Below, piece after piece: positions 58,845 through 64,000 of a stretch of DNA of 64,000 nt. A program made the position numbers and the translations under genes. Each line of letters opens with the position of its first letter. Within the stretch, counting starts at the first letter, position 1. The DNA is from Torreya grandis (Eukaryota; Streptophyta; Pinopsida; Cupressales; Taxaceae), in contig JARHVA010003166.1 of NCBI GenBank assembly GCA_037957365.1, positions 846,501 through 910,500 on the forward strand, given 5' to 3'. The notes beneath the pieces were generated by a model. The model searched no databases, was not told the origin of the DNA, and saw only the letters and a list, made by a program, of their open reading frames with translations.

Positions 58845-60130
58845 AAGAGGAAAGGTCTTGAAAAATGGAAAGTGAATGAGAGAAAAGGCCAAAAAGGATT
58901 GGGAAACTAAGTGACAAGTGGATTTCTTGCAACTTAGTAAGGGTTCCTAGAATCCTTAAGTCAAAGAAGTGGTCAAATGTTTTTTTTCCTAACAATTTTT
59001 CAAATGTTTTTGGAATTGTTTTGAAGTGTCTCAACTCAATCAAGAATGTCAAGACACTAAATGGTTCAATATCTCAAAATGGAAAGAGAATTTAAACTAG
59101 GGTTTCTCATAAAACAATGAGAGCATGGCTTAGGTTGTTTGTAAAATGGTGAGAGCATGGCTTAGATTGCTCACAAAATAGTGAGAGTGTAGCTTAGGTT
59201 GCTCACAAAATGGCAAGAGCATGGTGGAGATAACCTCAACAAGTATTGTGTGTTGCCTACATAGTCCTAGATTAGGACCTCAATTCACTATAGTTTTACC
59301 CTTACAACAAAGGAATTTGACTAGTGTAGCAGTCAATTCAAACAAAATAGGCATAGTTGGTAAAAAGGCATAGTATGACATAGAAAGTGGTAAGTTGGTA
59401 TGTCAAGGCTTAATGTTGTCCCTAATTTTCCCATAAGTAGTTATAACAAGGATGCAACATCATAGATCAATAGTACTAATTTTCCTAAAGGTAGTTATAA
59501 TTAGTAGCAACACTAGTGGCAAGAAAGGAATAACAAATGAAGGATGCAACTGTCAAAATTTTTGCCATACTATTCCAAAATATGAACTCTATCTGAAGTA
59601 CTTGAACAAACTAATGAAACTAATCAGATATCTTGATGCTTAAAATGTGTAATGAATGGCAAAAACCAAGGTTAAATGATCTAGAATTTAGAACACACTG
59701 GGTTGATAGGTTAGAAGCAGAAAGTGGATACAACGAAGGGGATGGATAAGAATGATATTTGTACAAAGAAGAATAGTGATAAAATGGCATAATTAAAATG
59801 ATCATTACATATAATATACCTTAGCACTCAATCATAGTACCATTTGAGTTAAATAATATTCATTAGATCAAGAAGTTCATCTCCATCTAGTGTGGCAAGA
59901 TTGTTGCTCTTGATCCATAATCTGTAGTAATGATGAAAGACCCTATCTAGTTTTTTTTTATTTTTCCTTTTTGCTTCTTCTTAGCTATGGTATTATTTTG
60001 GTTTTCTTTAATAAAATGATCACCAAGTTCAAATGTTATATACTTAACATGCCAATTATAGTGGTCTTTGAGTCACTTTTGATATGCTTGAATATTGTTG
60101 AGCATGGTTATGCATTTTTCATCAAGTAGG
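58845..60130 (-). other. Element B noncoding tail, second part
   Basis: It resumes the tail of element B after element C. It aligns with 11150-12300 in A (shared TTGCCTACATAGT at 59255, motif copies at 59427 and 59480). No coding is seen. Confidence 0.65.
59107..59224. repeat. 32 bp tandem repeat in B tail
   Basis: Units with the core AAAATGGTGAGAGCATGGCT followed by TAGGTTGCTCAC start 32 bp apart (GAGAGCATGG at 59119 and 59151, variants at 59183 and 59215). Element A has only single loosely related words at the matching place (about 11660-11760). Confidence 0.85.
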
Positions 60131-60910
60131 TCTAACTCTTATAGGTGAGCTACTTGATAGTCATGATCATCTAGGACATGCTTGAAAGAGATGCATAGTG
60201 AAGGCAGTTTGACCTCAATGGAAAGGATGGCCTCAATACCATAAACAAGTGATTGTGGAGTGGCCCCTATGGGGGTATGATGATTGGTATGGTATGCCCA
60301 AAGGGAAAGGAATATCTGCAAGTGCCAATCATGACCGACATCATTGCCAATCTTTTTAAGAATATTGACAATGGTTTTTTTGGATGCCTTAGGTTAGCTA
60401 TTACCTTAAGGATAATATGTTGTAGAAATTTTTTATGTGATGTTATATTAAGTACATAATTGGTCTACATCCTTGTTCTTGAATGATCCTCCATTATCAG
60501 ATATAATTTCAGAGGGGATACCATAGTGGAAAATGAGACGGTTGAAGATGAATTTAGAAATTTGATTTATAGTCATGTAAGTGAGGGGTATAGTTTCAAC
60601 CCACTTTGTGAAATATTTAGTGGTGGTAAGTATATGTTTATGGCCATTAGATGAAGTGGGGTTGATCTTCCTAATGAGGTTAAGTCCCCATGTAGAAAAT
60701 GACCATGGTGTCAACATTACTTTCAAAGTTTTGGCTTGGGCATGAATCATATTAGCATGTCATTGACATTTATCACACTTCTTTACATATGTAGTGGTAT
60801 TTGCATTAATTATAGGCCAATAATAATTAGTACACAAAAGATTTTTGGATAGGACTGCCTCACTAAAATGAGCTCCACATACTCCTTCATGAACTTCTCT
60901 TAATGCTAGT
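60131..60910 (-). pseudogene. Element B integrase, decayed
   Basis: Minus-strand reading: zinc segment with HEGVCGAHFSEAVLSKNLL and YVKKCDKC (about 60770-60890); core STWGLNLIRKINPTSSNGHK, where the first catalytic Asp (usual WGLDLIG) is Asn; TTTKYFTKWVETIPLTYM; then IPSEIISDNGGSFKN with the second Asp. The Glu block is broken. The C-terminal part (60139-60321) reads LWAYHTNHHTPIGATPQSLV and YGIEAILSIEVKLPSL. Same order as in A. Inactive because of the Asn and stops. Confidence 0.8.
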
Positions 60911-61129
60911 GTAGAATCTACTGAAGTTAAACAATGAAGTAGAGTTCCATCAAAACTATGATAATAAAGGGTGGATCCAAGTAGAGTATAACAAGTAGAA
61001 TGATGAATGAAGGATTTGGTTTGTTTTTGAGATAGGTTAGGTGGTATAACTTAGTCTTGAAGGTAGTTTTAGAGGTCTGAGTACTAGATAGAATTATGAC
61101 TAATAATATCATAAATCATTACAATAGTT

Positions 61130-61570
61130 GAAGGTTCATGAGATGGTACTGATAAATTCTTGATGAGGAACTAATACCCTATAGCTTTATCTATTTATTG
61201 AATCAGAGAGCTAATAGTAGCCATGACATCTATAGTTTTATTACTAGCCCTTGGTATGTGCTCAAATTGAATGTTAGCAATTTGTTGCTTAAGAGTGTCG
61301 ACCATGGATTTATATGGAACTAGATTGTCATCTTTGGTCTGAAAATGATCTATGACCTAATTTATGATTAACTAAGAATCACCATAAAATTTGAGTTGAG
61401 ATATATTCTAATACACTACTTGTCAAAGTCCTATAATAATTGATTCATACTCAGCCATGTTATTTGTATAAGGAAATATAATTCTAAATCAAGGATTAAA
61501 TCCTCCTATAGTGTAATAAACAATAGGCCTGCCCCTAATCCATGTATAATAAATGAACCATAAAAATATA
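61130..61570 (-). pseudogene. Element B second (archaic-type) RNase H, decayed
   Basis: Reads IIFPYTNNMAEYESIIIGL with the Glu, then QLKFYGDS before a stop (second Asp), and IQFEHIPRASNKTIDVMATI with the last Asp. It lies between RT-RH and integrase, as in element A and Tat elements generally. The first Asp block is not readable. Confidence 0.7.
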
Positions 61571-61639
61571 GCTTTTAGGTCTGATCCTCAAGGGGTGTGT
61601 CAATGATGGTCATTATGGATTCATTAGGAAATTGAAATG

Positions 61640-62100
61640 TGAGTGGTTATGTATCTATGAGAGGTGCTTTAGCAAGTTGATTTGCAAGAACTTTTCCCTT
61701 GATTGCCTTTTGATTGACATACTCTATGCCAAAATCACTGAGAAGCATGATCCATTTAGCCATTCTACCTTGCAAAGTTATTTTAGATGGTAGATACTTG
61801 AGTGGATCTACTTTTGAAATGACCATGGTCTTATTATTCAACATGTAATAACATAATTTTTGAGCTATAAAGACCATGACTAGACAAGCTTTTTCAATTG
61901 GTGCATAGTTATGTTCATATGTAATCAAGGGATGGATTAGGTAGTATATGATATGCTCTTTTCCATTGTCATCATGTTGAGCTAAGAGTGCCCCCAGAGC
62001 ATGGTTGGTAGCTGATAGGTATAACAAGAATAGATTTCCTAGTGTAGGAGGTAATCAAATAGGTGGATTAACAAGATAGTCTTTGAGTTGTTAAAAATCT
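61640..62100 (-). pseudogene. Element B RT-linked RNase H
   Basis: The open block 61647-62027 reads LYLSATNHALGALLAQHDDN, then HIIYYLIHPLITYEHNYAPI and YYMLNNKTMVISKVDPLKYL, RMAKWIMLLSDFGIEYV and KGKVLANQLAKAPL. It is the best-read RNase H of this family in the window. The final Asp (usual ADQLA) is Asn in ANQLA. A frame change and stops lie just upstream. Confidence 0.85.
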
Positions 62101-62228
62101 ATTTGGAAATGATCATCCTAGTGAAATGCAAATCCCTTCTTTAAAAGGTGTTTAAATAGATGGTACTTGTCTGCTAACTGAGAAATGAAGTGTCCGATTG
62201 ACTAGATCTTACCTTACAAACTATGAAG

Positions 62229-62870
62229 TTATTTTAAATTGGTTAGTGGTAGCATCTTAGTTATAACATGGAATTTAGCTAAATTGACTTTAATACCTCT
62301 ATAATACATGATGAAGCTAAGTAATTTTTCTAAAGTTACACTAATCACACATTTTGTTGGATTGAGTCTAAGTTTGTACTTCCATAATCTTTCAAATATC
62401 TTATGTGGCACTATTAGATGGTTGGCCCTAGTTTTGGATGTGCCTAATATGTCATGAACATAGTCTTCAACAATATTATGCATCATATCATGGAATATGA
62501 TAGTCATGGCCCTTTGATATGTAACTCTATCATTATTAAGTCTAAATGGCATTACTTGATAAAAAAATGTTCCCCATGGAGTGGTGAATATTGTTTTATG
62601 TTGGTCTTTTGGTGCTATTCTAATCTAGTTTTATCCTGAAAAGCCATCTATGAGTGAAACATTTCATAACCTACCATGGATTCAATGATCATATCGATAT
62701 TAGGCAAGGGAAAATCATCTTTAAGACAAGCTTTATTGATGTCTCAAAAATTAATATAAATTTTGATCCCTTCAAGATTTTTACTAATAGGTACCACATT
62801 AAAGATCTATTTTGAGTAGTAAATGGATCATATACATCATGATTATAAGAGTTTTTCCAACTCTTTCTTT
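62229..62870 (-). pseudogene. Element B reverse transcriptase, inactive
   Basis: Open part 62229-62552: MPFRLNNDRVTYQRAMTIIF, MMHNIVEDYVHDILGTSKTR, LWKYKLRLNPTKCVISVTLE. The catalytic motif is YVHD instead of YVDD. Upstream pieces (62560-62860) read DFPLPNIDMIIESMVGYEMF with stops. A 70 bp TA array interrupts the coding region at 62875-62944. Confidence 0.85.
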
Positions 62871-62871
62871 A

Positions 62872-62874
<3 letters not shown>

Positions 62875-62944
<70 letters not shown>
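62875..62944. repeat. TA microsatellite inside element B pol
   Basis: About 35 AT units. Element A has ACACAAAAATATG at the same place (about 15395), so the array grew after the two copies separated. Confidence 0.95.
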
Positions 62945-62947
<3 letters not shown>

Positions 62948-63999
62948 AGGATACATCTTACATAGATTTTGTTTTACTAGTTTGGCATCGGGATTAACCA
63001 CATGGTGGTGTAGAATGAAGGCAGGGTCTAAACTTGATATGTCAAAATAGGTCTATGCAAAGATATCTACAAATTATCTCAACAAAGCTATAAAAAATTC
63101 ATGTTCCTCCTTAGTGAGGGACATGCCTAATTTTATCCATTTTAGGTTGGAGTCCTGATGTTTACCTCTATTGTATCTTTGACTAGAAGGGTCAAACCAT
63201 CTTCTAGGATGGTAAGTAACAACTTGAACTATTAGACTATGTCAAGGTCCTCTATTAGGACTTATTATTTAGCTTATCCTAGTCATGATGAATCTGAGTC
63301 CCCTAATGGGAGATCTGGCTATGTGACAAAAATAGTCATAAACTATTGAATGATTTGATCAAATACTTATTATTGCTCAAAGCTGAACTCAGATCCATAG
63401 GTAAGTTCATCATTGGTGGTCTCTTGGTCTAAATTCAAATAATAATGAACACCCCCATCTAATGGCACTTGAAACAAGTTTTCACCACTAGACTGGCCTT
63501 TATCTTTACTTTTTCCTTAGTTAGAAAGTGCCTCAAAGAGGTTCATTTAGGAACCTCAATGTCTTACTTATTTTTTTTGGCTATGAGTGTTCACTCACTC
63601 TCCAAAATAGGCTATAGGATCCAATGTGATTGAGAATCTTGATTTTTGATCTCTTAACTGAACGGTGTCTCTAAGGCCTAAGAAATCATAGAATGCCTCA
63701 TCATTTTGGAACTCATCAATCAACATACTAGATTCTTGTTGGTCACAATCTATCAGTTGGGGATAATATAATGGTAATAGGTTGTGATGAATGGATAGGG
63801 TAAGGGTTAAATGGAATTGTTATCATACAAGTTGGTTTTACCTAGGTCATCAAAAGTGAGGCTATGATCAAAATCTACTTCACTATCATTATCATCATCA
63901 CTAGTCATTGGTGATGGAGTTTGAATAAGATATATGGGGTCACCCCCAGGTGGTTTAAATCCAAGTCCATAAGGTATTTCATACTTAGTCATAGAAATT
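62945..63999 (-). pseudogene. Element B protease-RT linker, cut by window edge
   Basis: Collinear with 15400-16480 of element A: shared words include CATGTTCCTCCTTAGT with GGGACA after it. The last open block (63807-63992) reads GLGFKPPGGDPIYLIQTPSP and a DDDNDSEVDFDHSL acidic stretch. No catalytic domain. It continues beyond the window. Confidence 0.6.
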
Positions 64000-64000
64000 G

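Larger units (their letters stand above)
45770..63999 (-). mobile_element. Element B: Tat-lineage retrotransposon, split by element C, runs off the window
   Basis: The LTR on the left, the tail, integrase, two RNase H domains, RT and linker are collinear with element A. The copy is interrupted at 48258/48259 by element C and resumes at 58845 with sequence that again aligns with A (for example the shared AAGTCAAAGAAGTGGTC block). It inserted into the integrase part of the chromovirus-like remnant. Its protease, gag and right LTR lie outside the window. The exact left terminus is uncertain by some tens of bases. Confidence 0.8.

Noticed and set aside
62812..62997. 61-codon plus-strand frame
   Set aside because: Its middle is the TA microsatellite and its ends are antisense to element B pol.

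Overview
The window looks like AT-rich nuclear DNA of a land plant with a large, repeat-packed genome (a seed plant; the clade cannot be fixed from the sequence, though old nested Ty3/gypsy layers like these are common in gymnosperms and large-genome angiosperms). I found no intact host gene, no rRNA or tRNA gene, no CRISPR array and no bacterial signal. Nearly everything recognisable is decayed LTR retrotransposon, mostly of the Tat and Athila lineages of Ty3/gypsy. In-frame stops are mostly TAA or TAG where CAA, CAG or TGG would fit, as expected from long-term deamination of methylated cytosine.

Layout. 1-7755: old noncoding DNA holding a decayed coiled-coil reading frame (3423-4489) and two copies of a dispersed repeat. 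7756-24215: element A, a minus-strand Tat-lineage element with 1.04-1.05 kb LTRs, in the order LTR, leader, gag, protease, RT, RNase H, a second (archaic-type) RNase H, integrase, a 3.5 kb noncoding tail, LTR. 24428-43359: element E, a plus-strand element with long LTRs, a PBS, gag, protease and archaic-type RNase H but no RT or integrase. Its 3' LTR is split by element D (31650-42244), whose insertion left a perfect GACTG duplication. D has 2.1 kb LTRs and a minus-strand gag-PR-RNaseH-RT-RH-INT. 44005-45765: a plus-strand chromovirus-like (Del/Tekay-type) RT-RH-integrase remnant behind a third copy of the dispersed repeat. About 45770 to the right edge: element B, a second minus-strand Tat element collinear with A. 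It is split by element C (48259-58839), a plus-strand Athila-lineage element with tRNA-Asp-type PBS, gag, PR, RT, RH, INT, an extra 3' reading frame, a PPT and 5 bp target duplications that differ at one base (AGAAG/ACAAG).

Relative ages follow from the nesting: D is younger than E, C is younger than B, and B is younger than the chromovirus remnant. The points most worth a second look are: the extra reading frame between integrase and 3' LTR in C; an RNase H lying between protease and RT in D; primer-binding-site-like sequence at both internal ends of D; a short motif (core CCCAAAGGTAGTTATAAT) recurring about 18 times in the noncoding parts of A and B; shared GAACC/GGTTCAA arrays and near-perfect palindromes in the LTRs of D and E; and a 46 bp perfect inverted repeat next to an expanded TA array in the 3' LTR of E. 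All domain names come from reading translated blocks by eye; no database search was run.
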